Shown in pieces: positions 1 through 9,291 of a DNA stretch of 64,000 nucleotides. Numbering within the stretch: the stretch's first letter is position 1; each line of letters opens with the position of its first letter. Source of the DNA: Verrucomicrobiota bacterium (GTDB taxonomy: Bacteria > Verrucomicrobiota > Verrucomicrobiia > Limisphaerales > PALSA-1396). The notes under the pieces were generated by a model. It searched no databases. It was given only the letters and a program-made list of their open reading frames with translations, and was not told the DNA's origin. The stretch spans positions 94,218-158,217 of the forward strand of contig JACQFP010000013.1 of assembly GCA_016200005.1 (NCBI GenBank), read 5' to 3'. The position numbers were made by a program, and so were the translations under genes.

Positions 1-226
1 CGCGCCGGGCGAGAGCCAATGCAACATCGCCTGTGCCGCAACACAGGTCGAGGGCGCGCTCGGCAGGCTGCGGGTTGGCACGCTGAATGAGTCGCTTTTT
101 CCACCAGCGATGCAGGCCGCCGCTTTGCAGGTCATTGATGAGGTTGTAACGGGGCGCAATCGTGGTGAAAAGTTCCTTCACCCGTGCGGCGCGCTGCATT
201 CCCGGCTCGTAAAACTTGTTGGTCAT
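1..226 (-). CDS. ubiE: UbiE/MenG-type quinone C-methyltransferase (3' part cut by window edge)
   Basis: Only the N-terminal 75 codons are present; the gene runs off the left edge. The translation begins MTNKFYEPGMQ and contains the family hallmarks LFTTIAPRYNLIND followed by GLHRWWKKRL and the SAM-binding motif LDLCCGTGDVALAL near residues 56-69. This pattern is typical of the demethylmenaquinone/2-polyprenyl-benzoquinol methyltransferases that methylate the quinone ring late in menaquinone or ubiquinone synthesis. The start is the ATG at 226; no convincing Shine-Dalgarno is seen. A menaquinone-only role (menG) is equally possible because the substrate cannot be read from the sequence. Confidence 0.88.
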   Translation of the reverse strand, partial: MTNKFYEPGMQRAARVKELFTTIAPRYNLINDLQSGGLHRWWKKRLIQRANPQPAERALDLCCGTGDVALALARR

Positions 227-466
227 CTGCCCGGAAGATTAGCACAGTGCCGGAAACGAAACGACGATAACCATGGGTTTTGGGTGCCGCTAAATGGGGG
301 TTAAAGAAAAGACACGGCCTGGCAAAAAACGAGACAATCAAAAAGCTAATCAGAGCATGAAAAATGTTGCTCAACGTCCGGACTTCACCTATAAGTCCAG
401 CCAGGTGGCTGGCGGATTTAGACAGAATGCGCTGGCAAATCGTATTTCAAACCACTATTGCCGAAA

Positions 467-967
467 ATGAAACTATTCGGGAAATCGGAAACCAAGAAGC
501 CGGCGAAGTCAGCGCAATCATCGTCGCCGGCAGCACCGGTGGAGGGTTCCTCCCCGCCGAAAAAAATCCTGGTGGTGGATGACGACCTGGTGATCGTCAA
601 GACGCTGACACTTAAACTGGAAGCCAACGGCTACCGAGTGTTAAGCGCACACGATGGCTCGACTGCGGTGACTTTGGTTCGACAGGAAAATCCGGACATT
701 GTCATTTTGGATGTCAATTTCCCGCCAGAGGTCGGCATGAGTTGGGATGGGTTTAAGATCATGGAGTGGTTTCAGGGGCGGGCAACGGGCGGGCGACTAA
801 TCCCCGTCGTTATCATCACCGGCGAGGACTCGATAAAGAACCGGGAACGCGCCATTGCTGCCGGGGCCACTTCCTTCTACCAAAAACCGCTCGACATGGA
901 AGAACTTTTGACGGGAATCCGGGAAATTCTTGCCGCACTGGCTGGCAAGAGTTCAGCCAAGCAGTAG
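467..967 (+). CDS. CheY-like response regulator receiver protein
   Basis: A single receiver (REC) domain of 166 aa with no output domain. A basic Ser/Pro/Lys-rich N-terminal extension of about 30 residues precedes KKILVVDDD (acidic pocket at residues 38-40). The phosphoacceptor is Asp82 in VILDV, the switch Thr118 is in VIITGED and the conserved Lys140 is in QKP, so phosphotransfer residues are complete. An unusual insertion follows the phospho-Asp strand (NFPPEVGMSWDGF). Such stand-alone receivers relay a histidine kinase signal to another protein, but no kinase lies nearby. I place the start at the ATG at 467; an in-frame TTG nine bases upstream is possible. It reads away from the ubiE-like gene. 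Confidence 0.85.
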   Translation: MKLFGKSETKKPAKSAQSSSPAAPVEGSSPPKKILVVDDDLVIVKTLTLKLEANGYRVLSAHDGSTAVTLVRQENPDIVILDVNFPPEVGMSWDGFKIMEWFQGRATGGRLIPVVIITGEDSIKNRERAIAAGATSFYQKPLDMEELLTGIREILAALAGKSSAKQ

Positions 968-1035
968 CTTTGTTGTTGAGCCATTCTTAACCACCCCGGC
1001 GGGAACTGCAATCCAAGGCCATCTGCTTCACGTCG

Positions 1036-2688
1036 TCACTCCCGCTCGTAAATTCTTCGTAGTTCCTGTGGTGAAGTTCCCAGACGATATTGCGTCGTCA
1101 CTCGCCACATCCGCAAGTAAGTCCGCAGGACCCCCAGCTTCGCAAACCGCCGCGCCGAGGTGACGAGGGTGGCGTCCGCCAGCGCGAGACGACCTCGCTG
1201 GCGCAAGCGGCGACACAGTTCGAACTCTTCCATCAGTGGCAAGTCCGGAACACCGCCAACCGCTTCCAAATCCTCGCGCCGAACAAACAACGCCTGATCG
1301 CCCGCGACGCGTTGCCCAAGGTAAAGCCGCACTGCGCATTTGAAACGCGAACCCCACAAAAGCGGACTTCCGTCACGAAACATTTTCCAGTAGCCGCCGC
1401 CCACCACACGCGCGTCGCGGAAGGAATTAATCGCCGCCTGTCCGGCGTTCGGCGGCAACCACGTATCCGCGTGTAACATGAGGATCACATCGCCCTTTGC
1501 CTGCGCCGCACCCAGCCGCATTTGCCCGCCGCGTCCCGGCGCGCTCGTGAGCACATGACAGCCCATATTGATGGCCACTTCCCGTGTCTGATCGCGGCTG
1601 CCACCATCGACGACGATGATTTCACAGACTTCGGGTATCTGCTTGGCGCGACGTACCGTTTCGCCAAGCGACTCAGCTTCGTTGAGCGCCGGGATGACGA
1701 CGGAGATTGTTTCGGGGAGCGAGCGTGGCTGCGCCTGTCTGTCATCTCCACGCCAGAATAAAACAGCTCCCATCGACGCCCAAAACAAGCTCACCAAAAA
1801 AGTCAGCAGCGATGCCGCCACCGCATCCGCAGGCGAAATCCCGTACAGCCCCAGCAAAGCAAGCGAAGCACCTTCGCGCACCCCCAGACCCGACACCGTC
1901 ATCGGTAGTGCGCTCACCGCGGAAATCGCTGGCAACGTCCAAATCAATTTGCCCCACGGCAAGGGTGATCTGGCAACCGCTTCCAAGTTTAGGGCAAGCA
2001 CACCGCTTAACGCTGCTTGCACAAGGAAGCCGCAAAGCAAACCTTGTGTCGCGATCCGCGGAGAAGCAATCAAACGCTGTCCTCCCTCCACCAATACGCG
2101 CGCCCATCGAGTCCAAGCCGGTTCGTCTCTGCCGCGCAACAGCAATCCGAGGCAAACCGCGGCCAAACCCAAAATGGCCCATGCCCAACTCACGGGCCAA
2201 CGCCAGGCAATCGTTTCTCCATTCACGAACGCGCCGTTAACGGTCGCTAAAGTAAACGCCAGTGCGGCAAACACAACCAACCCGCAAAATCCGAGCAATC
2301 GATCCAGCGGCGCCGCCCCAAAAACAACAGCCGCCGGCAACCGATACCAGCGCGCGTAGAGAGCCGACTTGGCCACGTCACCACCCACCGCGCCGAACAA
2401 GAGGGTGTAAAAAAAATGCCCAATCAGCGCCACCCGCGCCGTGGCCGCCAGGTGAACTGTGCTGCCAGTCAACCGCAACATCAGGTGCCATCGCCAGGCG
2501 CCCGGTAAAAAAATCAATCCATACAGAACGATCGCGGCGACGAACCAGCCGATATGCAGGTTGCGGAAGGTCGCCGCCAAGGCGCCAACGTCAACGCCAC
2601 GAAATACAACGAACAAAGCAACGGCGGACACCGCGATGCAACCCAATCGAATCCACGCGCGCGATTTTGTCATCGGCACCGTTTCCAT
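1036..2688 (-). CDS. Flippase-like membrane domain fused to TIGR04283-type glycosyltransferase
   Basis: Two-domain protein of 550 aa. Residues ~10-310 form a polytopic membrane domain of the lysylphosphatidylglycerol synthase TM / UPF0104 flippase-like type, with many hydrophobic helices and a GAVGGDVAKSALYAR segment. After a short linker, SVVIPALNEAESLGETVRR opens a family 2 glycosyltransferase domain of TIGR04283 type, with IIVVDGGSRDQT, LMLHADTWLPP (DxD-like) and a GGGYWKMF/VAGDQALFVRRE segment. It probably makes or transports a glycolipid at the inner membrane, but the substrate is unknown. The start chosen (METVPMTKSR at 2688) fits a promoter whose -10 ends 8 bases upstream; a longer form from 2730 is possible but would include the promoter. 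Divergent from the PSD1 gene. Confidence 0.85.
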   Translation of the reverse strand: METVPMTKSRAWIRLGCIAVSAVALFVVFRGVDVGALAATFRNLHIGWFVAAIVLYGLIFLPGAWRWHLMLRLTGSTVHLAATARVALIGHFFYTLLFGAVGGDVAKSALYARWYRLPAAVVFGAAPLDRLLGFCGLVVFAALAFTLATVNGAFVNGETIAWRWPVSWAWAILGLAAVCLGLLLRGRDEPAWTRWARVLVEGGQRLIASPRIATQGLLCGFLVQAALSGVLALNLEAVARSPLPWGKLIWTLPAISAVSALPMTVSGLGVREGASLALLGLYGISPADAVAASLLTFLVSLFWASMGAVLFWRGDDRQAQPRSLPETISVVIPALNEAESLGETVRRAKQIPEVCEIIVVDGGSRDQTREVAINMGCHVLTSAPGRGGQMRLGAAQAKGDVILMLHADTWLPPNAGQAAINSFRDARVVGGGYWKMFRDGSPLLWGSRFKCAVRLYLGQRVAGDQALFVRREDLEAVGGVPDLPLMEEFELCRRLRQRGRLALADATLVTSARRFAKLGVLRTYLRMWRVTTQYRLGTSPQELRRIYERE

Positions 2689-2696
2689 TCGGGCCA

Positions 2697-2723
2697 ACTC
2701 TAAAGACGCAAGGCCGAAGTCAA
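2697..2723 (-). promoter_or_regulatory. Predicted promoter of the flippase-glycosyltransferase gene
   Basis: On the minus strand TTGACT (2718-2723) is followed after 15 bases by TAGAGT (2697-2702), and the ATG at 2688 lies only 8 bases beyond the -10 box. It matches the short-leader arrangement seen in front of other genes in this window. The 15-base spacer is short, so confidence is moderate. Confidence 0.4.
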
Positions 2724-2792
2724 AGACCAAAGTCGAAGAAACAGTTGCGAGCCAGCGCGTCGTTTGCGGCCAGCAAACGACCTATTTTTTCT

Positions 2793-2822
2793 CTGTCATT
2801 TTTCGGCGCGGCTCATTATATT
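2793..2822 (+). promoter_or_regulatory. Predicted promoter of the PSD1 gene
   Basis: CTGTCA (2793-2798) and TATATT (2817-2822) are 18 bases apart. The ATG at 2832 is 9 bases after the -10 box, which predicts an almost leaderless mRNA. The -35 match is weak. Confidence 0.35.
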
Positions 2823-2831
2823 CCAAGCTCG

Positions 2832-5291
2832 ATGAAACACCGTCTCTCCAAACTGATTTGTTTGCTGCTGGGTGGCAGTTGCGCGCTGGCCAAGATTACC
2901 CCAGAACAGGCCAAGACTCTGCCGCCGCCGGCTGCGCACCAGATCAATTTCACGGAGGAGATCAAGCCGATCATCGAAGCCAGTTGCATCAAATGTCACG
3001 GGCGCGGTCGGGACAAAGGCGGCTTGCTGATGGACACGCGCGAAACTTTTTTGAAGGGCGGCGATTCCGGGCCGACAGTTGTTGTCGGCAAGAGCGCGGA
3101 GAGTCATCTCATCGAGCTGGTGGCTGGACTCGATCCCGACAGCATCATGCCCAAAAAGGGTTCGAAACTGAAACCGGAACAAATCGGTGTGTTGCGCGCC
3201 TGGATCGATCAAGGTTTGACATGGGATTCGGGCGTCTCTTTCGGAAAACTCGAACCGATCAATCTGAAACCGAAACGTCCGGCAATGCCGGCCGGTAACA
3301 AGAGCGAAAATCCAATTGACCGCTTCCTTAATCCCTACTTTGCCGCGCACAAAATCAAACCGCCCAAACCGGTCGATGATCATGTGTTCGCGCGGCGGGT
3401 TTATCTGGATGTGATCGGTCTGCTGCCGACGCCGGAGGAGTTGGAGAAATTCATTACCGACCAGCGCGCGGACAAACGCCAGCGCCTCGTCCAGCGTCTG
3501 TTGGCGGACAACCGCAATTACGCCGAGCACTGGCTGACGTTCTGGAACGACCTGTTGCGAAATGATTATCGCGGCACCGGTTACATCGACGGCGGTCGCA
3601 AGCAGATCACCGACTGGCTTTATGCCGCGCTCGCGAAAAACCTGCCTTACGACCAATTCGTCGCGCAGTTGATCAATCCCACGCCCGCATCCGAAGGTTT
3701 CACCAAAGGCATTGTCTGGCGCGGTGTGGTCAACGCTTCGCAAACGCCGCAGATGCAGGCGGCGCAAAGCATCTCGCAGGTATTCATGGGCGTGAACCTC
3801 AAGTGCGCTTCGTGTCACGACAGTTTGATCAACGACTGGACGCTCGCCGACGCTTATGGACTGGCGGGAATTTATTCTGACGGGCCGCTGGAAATGGTCC
3901 ATTGCGACAAGCCCACCGGCAAGAAAGCTGATTTGAGATTCATTTACCCTGAGCTGGGCAATATCGATCCCCAAGCGGACAAACCGGCGCGCCTCAAGCA
4001 ACTGGCCGAACTGGTCACCCAAAAACAAGATGGGCGACTGACACGGACAATCGTCAATCGGCTCTGGCAGAAATTCATGGGGCGTGGACTTGTCGAGCCG
4101 GTGGATGACATGGAGACGCCGGCGTGGAACCAGGATTTGTTGGACTGGCTGGGGGAGGATTTGGCGGCGAACGGCTACGGCCTCAAGAAAACCATCGAGC
4201 GGATTCTCACGTCGCGCGCCTACCAGTTGCCTGCGGTCAGCGCAAATGAAGGCGATCGTCAGGACTACGTGTTTCGCGGGCCGCTGGTGCGCCGCATGTC
4301 CGCCGAACAATTCCGCGACGCTCTTGGTGCGTTGACCGGCATCTGGTACAGCCAGCCCGCGGTCAAAATAAATTACGTGGACGAAACCGCCATCAAATCC
4401 TTTTCTTCATCGGCCAAGGGAAACTGGATTTGGAAGGAAGCCGGCGCCGCCCAGTCTGCCGCCCCCGAAACCATTTATTTGAGGAAAACAATCACGTTTC
4501 CCGAATTGCCAACCGAAGCCCGCGCCCTCGCCACCTGCGACAACGTTTACACCCTTTTCATCAACGGGAAAAAAGTGATGTCCGGCGATACTTGGGGACA
4601 GCCGGGGGTGGTGGACATCCGTCCGCACCTTGTCAAAGGCGAGAACGTGATCGCAGTCAAAGCCGTCAACGAAGGCGATCAGCCGAATCCCGCCGGCTTT
4701 TTCTTCTTCGCCAGCGTGCGGCAAGATCACGATGACCGGCCCGCGACCGTCATGGATTTTGCCAGCGACAGTTCCTGGACGTGGTCGGCGCAGGAAGTCG
4801 ATGGCTGGCAGAAAACCGGCTTTGTAGCGCAGGATTGGAAACCGGCTGCGGAACTGGGCGGCATCAACACCGCTCCCTGGGAATTGGAACCTCAGTTCAC
4901 CACGGCGATGGCGACTCCGCCACCATCCGGCAAAGTTCGCGCGGCCCTGGTCAACGCCGATTCGCTGATGGTGGCGCTGGGCCGGCCGAATCGTGAACAA
5001 GTCATGACCGTTCGCGCTTCCGCCGCCACCACCTTGCAGGCATTGGAACTGACCAACGGGCGCGAGCTGGCGGATTTGATTCAACGCGGCGCGGCGAAGT
5101 CGATGGCCGCTCATCCGTCTTCGGACCTCGAGTTGATTCAACAACTTTACGCGCAAGCGTTGGGACGCAAGCCGACGGCGCCAGAACTGGAACTGGCGCA
5201 AGGGTTGGTCGGCAATCCCGTCCAGCCGGCGGGCGTGGAGGATTTGCTGTGGGCCTTGACAATGTTACCGGAATTTCAACTGATTTATTGA
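2832..5291 (+). CDS. PSD1-type cytochrome c-like / DUF1549 / DUF1553 protein
   Basis: 819 aa, beginning with a signal peptide (MKHRLSKLICLLLGG...). A planctomycete-type cytochrome c domain follows, with heme motif CIKCH at residues 52-56. DUF1549 spans about 160-345 and carries a second CxxCH (CASCH, 325-329). DUF1553 includes VNRLWQKFMGRGLVEP and the C-terminal QALGRKPTAPELELA segment. A galactose-binding-like beta domain (KTITFPELPTEARALATCDN, about 550-650) is inserted in the middle, a known variation of the family. The protein is probably periplasmic; the biochemical role of this large Planctomycetes-Verrucomicrobia family is unproven. It is followed after 10 bases by a DUF1501 gene, the usual partner, so the two form an operon. 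An open frame extends 190 codons upstream, but the signal peptide fixes the start. Confidence 0.9.
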   Translation: MKHRLSKLICLLLGGSCALAKITPEQAKTLPPPAAHQINFTEEIKPIIEASCIKCHGRGRDKGGLLMDTRETFLKGGDSGPTVVVGKSAESHLIELVAGLDPDSIMPKKGSKLKPEQIGVLRAWIDQGLTWDSGVSFGKLEPINLKPKRPAMPAGNKSENPIDRFLNPYFAAHKIKPPKPVDDHVFARRVYLDVIGLLPTPEELEKFITDQRADKRQRLVQRLLADNRNYAEHWLTFWNDLLRNDYRGTGYIDGGRKQITDWLYAALAKNLPYDQFVAQLINPTPASEGFTKGIVWRGVVNASQTPQMQAAQSISQVFMGVNLKCASCHDSLINDWTLADAYGLAGIYSDGPLEMVHCDKPTGKKADLRFIYPELGNIDPQADKPARLKQLAELVTQKQDGRLTRTIVNRLWQKFMGRGLVEPVDDMETPAWNQDLLDWLGEDLAANGYGLKKTIERILTSRAYQLPAVSANEGDRQDYVFRGPLVRRMSAEQFRDALGALTGIWYSQPAVKINYVDETAIKSFSSSAKGNWIWKEAGAAQSAAPETIYLRKTITFPELPTEARALATCDNVYTLFINGKKVMSGDTWGQPGVVDIRPHLVKGENVIAVKAVNEGDQPNPAGFFFFASVRQDHDDRPATVMDFASDSSWTWSAQEVDGWQKTGFVAQDWKPAAELGGINTAPWELEPQFTTAMATPPPSGKVRAALVNADSLMVALGRPNREQVMTVRASAATTLQALELTNGRELADLIQRGAAKSMAAHPSSDLELIQQLYAQALGRKPTAPELELAQGLVGNPVQPAGVEDLLWALTMLPEFQLIY

Positions 5292-5301
5292 GGAATGGAC
5301 T

Positions 5302-6792
5302 ATGGAAGCGAATGACACTTGGAGCCGTCGTGAATTTTTGAAGACTGCGAGCACGGCAACACTCGCGGCATTGGCCGCCGGTTATCCGCGCGCCATCCTC
5401 GCCGACGAGGCGAAAGAGGGAAAAATCAAACCGACCGCCGACACGGTGATTGTGTTGTGGATGGCCGGCGGCATGGCCCACACGGAAACCTTCGATCCCA
5501 AACTATACACGCCGTTCGAGAAGGGGTTGGAGTCCAAACAGGTGCTGAGCACGTTCCCGAGCATCCCCACCGCCGTCGATCACATCAAATTCTCTGAAGG
5601 TCTGGAAAAAATCGCCCAGGTCATGGATCGCGGCACATTGATCCGCTCCTACACTGCCGGCGATCTCGGATTTATTTTGCACTCGCGCCATCAATATCAA
5701 TGGCACACGGGCTACGCGCCACCGCAAACGGTCGCGGCGCCGCACCTCGGTTCGATCATCGCCCGCACGCTCGGCCCGTTGAACCCCGCGGTGCCGGCAT
5801 TCATCGACATCGGCCAGCGATTCGACGTGGGCGAAGGCGAGGAACTCAAGGCGTTTCACACCGCCGGCTTTCTCGGCAGTGAACATGGTCCGTTCATCAT
5901 TCCGCATCCAGATCAGGCGGCGGAGAGCGTCCGGCCACCGGCGGGTATGAGCCCGGCGCGCTTCGAAGACCGCAACAAGTTTTACAAACGATTGTTGGAG
6001 AAAAGCCCGATTGGCCAATACGGCAGCGGCTACCAAAAGGAATCGCTGCTCCGCTCGTTGGACAATGCGCATCGGCTGCTCAGTTCACCCGCGGCCAAGG
6101 CGTTTGACCTTTCGCTCGAACCCAAGGAATCGCTCGCCAAGTACGTTTCCGGCGCTTACGAATCCGGCGCGTCCTTTACGCGTGATGGTGCCTATGAAAA
6201 ACAAACGATGGGCCGGTTTGGTCTGGGCTGTCTGCTGGCGCGTCGTCTCACCGAGGTGGGCGCGCGGTTCATCGAGGTGACGACCGAATACATTCCGTTT
6301 GTTAACTGGGACACGCACGAGAACGGCCACACCCGGCTCGTGGACTTGAAGAAGCAGATCGACGGGCCGATCGCGCAACTCGTGCTCGACTTGGAAGAGC
6401 GCGGCCTCTTGAACCGCACGTTGATCGTGCTGGCGAGTGAATTCAGCCGCGACCTGATGACGGAAGGCAAGCCAGGCAAGGAAGTCAAAAACCAGGTCGA
6501 GGTCCCGGACAAGATTCAGGAACTGAAACATTACGGCATGCACCGGCATTTCACCGACGCCGGTTGCGTGCTGCTCTTTGGCGGCGGCATCAAACGCGGA
6601 CATCTGCACGGGCTGACGGCGGACGAGCGTCCCTGCAAGACTGTCAAAGACCGCGTCGTGATCGAAGACCTGCACGCTTCGATTCTGCGCGCGGTGGGAA
6701 TCTCGCCCAAGCTGAAGTACGAAATCGAGAAGCGTCCGTTTTACGTGACGCGGGACGGCGAGGGCAAACCGATCATGGACCTGTTTGCATAA
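5302..6792 (+). CDS. Tat-exported DUF1501 (sulfatase-fold) protein
   Basis: 496 aa with a twin-arginine signal, SRREFLKTASTATLAAL at residues 8-24, so it is exported folded. The rest matches DUF1501, a branch of the alkaline phosphatase/sulfatase fold: VIVLWMAGGMAHTETFDPK near the start, LIRSYT and HSRHQYQWHTGY, then LLARRLTEVGARFIEVT, NWDTHENGH and TLIVLASEFSRD, with a C-terminal HASILRAVGI segment. The gene sits 10 bases after the PSD1 gene, with a GAGG ribosome site before ATGGAAGCG. The pair probably works together in the periplasm; the substrate is unknown. Confidence 0.9.
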   Translation: MEANDTWSRREFLKTASTATLAALAAGYPRAILADEAKEGKIKPTADTVIVLWMAGGMAHTETFDPKLYTPFEKGLESKQVLSTFPSIPTAVDHIKFSEGLEKIAQVMDRGTLIRSYTAGDLGFILHSRHQYQWHTGYAPPQTVAAPHLGSIIARTLGPLNPAVPAFIDIGQRFDVGEGEELKAFHTAGFLGSEHGPFIIPHPDQAAESVRPPAGMSPARFEDRNKFYKRLLEKSPIGQYGSGYQKESLLRSLDNAHRLLSSPAAKAFDLSLEPKESLAKYVSGAYESGASFTRDGAYEKQTMGRFGLGCLLARRLTEVGARFIEVTTEYIPFVNWDTHENGHTRLVDLKKQIDGPIAQLVLDLEERGLLNRTLIVLASEFSRDLMTEGKPGKEVKNQVEVPDKIQELKHYGMHRHFTDAGCVLLFGGGIKRGHLHGLTADERPCKTVKDRVVIEDLHASILRAVGISPKLKYEIEKRPFYVTRDGEGKPIMDLFA

Positions 6793-6839
6793 GGGCGACG
6801 TTGTTTGATCAGCCGTGAAACCCGCTCGCGTCGATTGAA

Positions 6840-7079
6840 TTATGATCGGCGCTGGTCATAAGGCGGGCCATCCTTCGCGAGAAAATTCAAAAAGATATCG
6901 TTTGCTCCCGGCCGGTCGAATCTAACCAACATCCGGACGTTGGTCAGCCCATGCTCCCTGCAAATTCGCTCAGCCACGCTCGAACTGATAAAATCAAACG
7001 CGTCTTCGGAGTCGGATGTCCATTCACCAATCCCTTTATAAAACAGCAGTGTTTCCCTGCTCTGTACAAGTATTCTCAT
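6840..7079 (-). CDS. Small hypothetical protein
   Basis: 79 aa starting MRILVQSRETLLFYKGIGEW and running to a stop at 6840. The pattern of a short N-terminal beta strand, a WTSDSEDAFDF segment and a C-terminal helix is reminiscent of small conserved proteins seen in Verrucomicrobiota and Planctomycetes genomes, but I cannot assign a function. The composition is that of a coding sequence. The open frame extends upstream to 7196, but the extension has poor composition, so the internal ATG is preferred. Convergent with the DUF1501 gene. Confidence 0.5.
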   Translation of the reverse strand: MRILVQSRETLLFYKGIGEWTSDSEDAFDFISSSVAERICREHGLTNVRMLVRFDRPGANDIFLNFLAKDGPPYDQRRS

Positions 7080-7498
7080 TTCACGATCAAACACGGTAGA
7101 AACCAACCGGGAATTGACTAGATAGACGGTTTCCGGGAAAAAAGAAAGAGAATTCACAATTTTTTTGCAGCCCACAATGCCGCCGGCCCGAGGCAACCAT
7201 GACTATGGGAAGCGACGACTGCTTTTCCCCGCTTTGATTCACAGGCATCGGGCGGTCGAGTGGAGAAAATTGACTGGTCAGGTGGTTTGTCAAGGAATGC
7301 GACTGGCGCATTGTGAACCTGAGAGCGTTAATTCTCAATTGCTTGCGACGGATGGCCACCCGCACGTAAAAAGAATTCCCTTCGCGTTAACCAACCCAGG
7401 AGCCTCATTTTCTCCGTCGGTCGATACCCGGATTCTATTCATCAGCGATAAGGATTGAACCGTCGCCGAATTTGACGGATAAGAACCCAACTCAAATT
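7080..7498. other. Intergenic stretch without a supported gene
   Basis: About 420 bases between two divergent genes. Short open frames on both strands have no recognisable motif, poor initiation context and no signal peptide. No repeat, tRNA or clear promoter was found. It presumably holds the promoters of both flanking genes. Confidence 0.5.
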
Positions 7499-9115
7499 AT
7501 GAAACGATTTGTTGTGATTCTCGCTCTGTTGCCCAGCCTGATGGCTTGCGCCGTCGAAACCCAAAAGTTTGCCAGCCATTTTACGATGCAGGCACCAGAA
7601 ATCCCGGCCGCGGTCCGGCAGGAAGCCAGACCCCAACCGTGGGATGGCAAGGAGCGCGGACCCGTCGCGGGGCTGAAAGTTTATGCCAGGGAAAAATCCG
7701 GCGCGGTATGGCTCGGCAGCGATCAAGGCGCCGCGCGGTTTGATCCCAAGAGCAGCTTTCGCTGGGACCGCTGGCAATATTTCTTTGGTCGCCGCTGGCT
7801 GTTGGACAACGAGGTGAAGAACATTTACGTGGAGGAAACCGGCGCGGGGTGCAAGGTGTGGGTTCGCACAAAAACGGGCGTCTCGCTCATCGAATGGCGA
7901 CCGATGACGCTGGAGCAAAAGGCAAAGTCATTCGACGAGCGAGTGGAAAAACGCCACGTGCGGCACGGCATGGTCGCGAATTCCGGATTGCGCGTTGCGG
8001 GTGACCTGTCCACCAACGTCAAACACGACAATGACAACGACGGACTCTGGACGGCGATGTATCTGGGCGCGGAGGCGTTTCGTTATGCGGCAACGCATGA
8101 CGCGGACGCCCGAGCCAAAGCCCAGCGCTCAGTACGGTTGTTGATGCGATTGGAAGCGATCACTGGCAAACCTGGTTTTTATGCGCGTTCCTTTGTTTCG
8201 GTGGATGAACCGCGTCCGCAAGGCGGCGAGTGGCATCCCACGCCCGACGGAAAATGGCTGTGGAAAGGCGACACCAGCTCCGATGAAAGCGTGGGGCATT
8301 ACTACGGTTACGCCATTTATTACGATCTCGTGGCCGACGACACCGAGAAGGAACAAATTCGAAAAGTCGTCGCGCGCCTCACCGATCACTTGATTGACCA
8401 CGATTACAACCTGGTGGATCTGGACGGCAAACCGACGCGCTGGGGCGAATGGTCGGAGAGTTTCTTCAAAACCGAGGAAGGCCAATACGAATCGGCATTG
8501 CGCTCCATTGAATTGCTCTCCTTTTTGAAAACGGCGCATCACATTACGGGAAACCAAAAGTATGACGATGCTTACCAGGATCGCGTCCGGCGTGGGTACG
8601 CGGAGAACACGCGCCTCTATCGACGTTGGAAAGGCGGTGGCGAAATTAATTTCTCGGACGATGAACTTGCCTATCTGTCTTATGATCCGCTGTTGCGCTA
8701 CGAGAAAGACGCCAAGCTGAGGGAAATCTATCTGGACAGTCTGCGATTTACCTGGAGCCAAATCCGATCGGACATGAATCCGCTGTGGAATTACATTTCC
8801 GTGGCCAGTGGTGCCGGACCGATGACTCCTGAAATCCGTGAAGAATCAAAACGCACACTGGATCGGATCCCGATGGACTTGATCGAGTGGGGCGTGAAAA
8901 ACTCACAGCGCCTGGATGTAAAAATTCGCCCGGACGTGGACCGATTCAATGGCACCCAACTGACTGAAGTCGTCGCCCCAGATGAGCGGCCGGTCAGCAA
9001 GTGGAACGGCAACCCGTACCATCCCGACGGCGGTGGCAATGGCAGCGGGGAGGATGACGGCGCGTTTTTTCTTCTCCCGTACTGGATGGGCCGTTACCAC
9101 GGCTGGGTGAAATGA
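7499..9115 (+). CDS. Secreted protein with six-hairpin-glycosidase-like central region
   Basis: 538 aa. The N-terminus MKRFVVILALLPSLMAC is a signal sequence ending in a plausible lipobox (LMAC), so it may be a lipoprotein. Residues ~50-140 contain beta strands resembling ligand-binding propeller repeats (GAVWLGSDQGAARFDP, CKVWVRTKTGVSLIEW). The central part is helical, with tryptophan/aromatic-rich motifs (DNDGLWTAMYLGAEAFRYA, SDESVGHYYGYAIYYDLV, GEWSESFF) resembling (alpha/alpha)6 barrels of glycan-active enzymes. That suggests carbohydrate processing, but no catalytic residue can be named. The start at 7499 is fixed by the signal sequence. It reads toward the convergent Fur-family gene. 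Confidence 0.75.
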   Translation: MKRFVVILALLPSLMACAVETQKFASHFTMQAPEIPAAVRQEARPQPWDGKERGPVAGLKVYAREKSGAVWLGSDQGAARFDPKSSFRWDRWQYFFGRRWLLDNEVKNIYVEETGAGCKVWVRTKTGVSLIEWRPMTLEQKAKSFDERVEKRHVRHGMVANSGLRVAGDLSTNVKHDNDNDGLWTAMYLGAEAFRYAATHDADARAKAQRSVRLLMRLEAITGKPGFYARSFVSVDEPRPQGGEWHPTPDGKWLWKGDTSSDESVGHYYGYAIYYDLVADDTEKEQIRKVVARLTDHLIDHDYNLVDLDGKPTRWGEWSESFFKTEEGQYESALRSIELLSFLKTAHHITGNQKYDDAYQDRVRRGYAENTRLYRRWKGGGEINFSDDELAYLSYDPLLRYEKDAKLREIYLDSLRFTWSQIRSDMNPLWNYISVASGAGPMTPEIREESKRTLDRIPMDLIEWGVKNSQRLDVKIRPDVDRFNGTQLTEVVAPDERPVSKWNGNPYHPDGGGNGSGEDDGAFFLLPYWMGRYHGWVK

Positions 9116-9187
9116 ATTCCGAAATCAGAAACCCCAATTCCGAAACCCGGAGTTGCGCAGAGTCCATCCAGGAACCGTCCAAGTTGC

Positions 9188-9229
9188 TTGGACAAGTTTA
9201 TGTTGCACCTGCAACACAAACTTGTCCAG
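9188..9229. repeat. Near-perfect inverted repeat between convergent genes
   Basis: GGACAAGTTTATGTTGCA (9190-9207) is followed after only two bases by its reverse complement with one mismatch (9210-9227), and pairing extends by one or two bases at the foot. It lies between the convergent ends of the secreted-protein and Fur-family genes. It could be a bidirectional terminator without a T-tract or a REP-like element; the sequence does not decide. Confidence 0.75.
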
Positions 9230-9291
9230 TTGGGTTCATGGTCGCCGTGGTTCTTTTGATGTCGGTTGCTGTAGGGGAATGAGAAATGTCG

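Noticed and set aside
2796..4310. Long open frame on the minus strand (about 500 codons)
   Set aside because: It lies opposite the well-supported PSD1 gene and shows no domain, only the antisense of a GC-rich reading frame.
7165..7458. Possible 97-codon gene on the plus strand
   Set aside because: No signal, motif or credible ribosome site; composition does not resemble neighbours.
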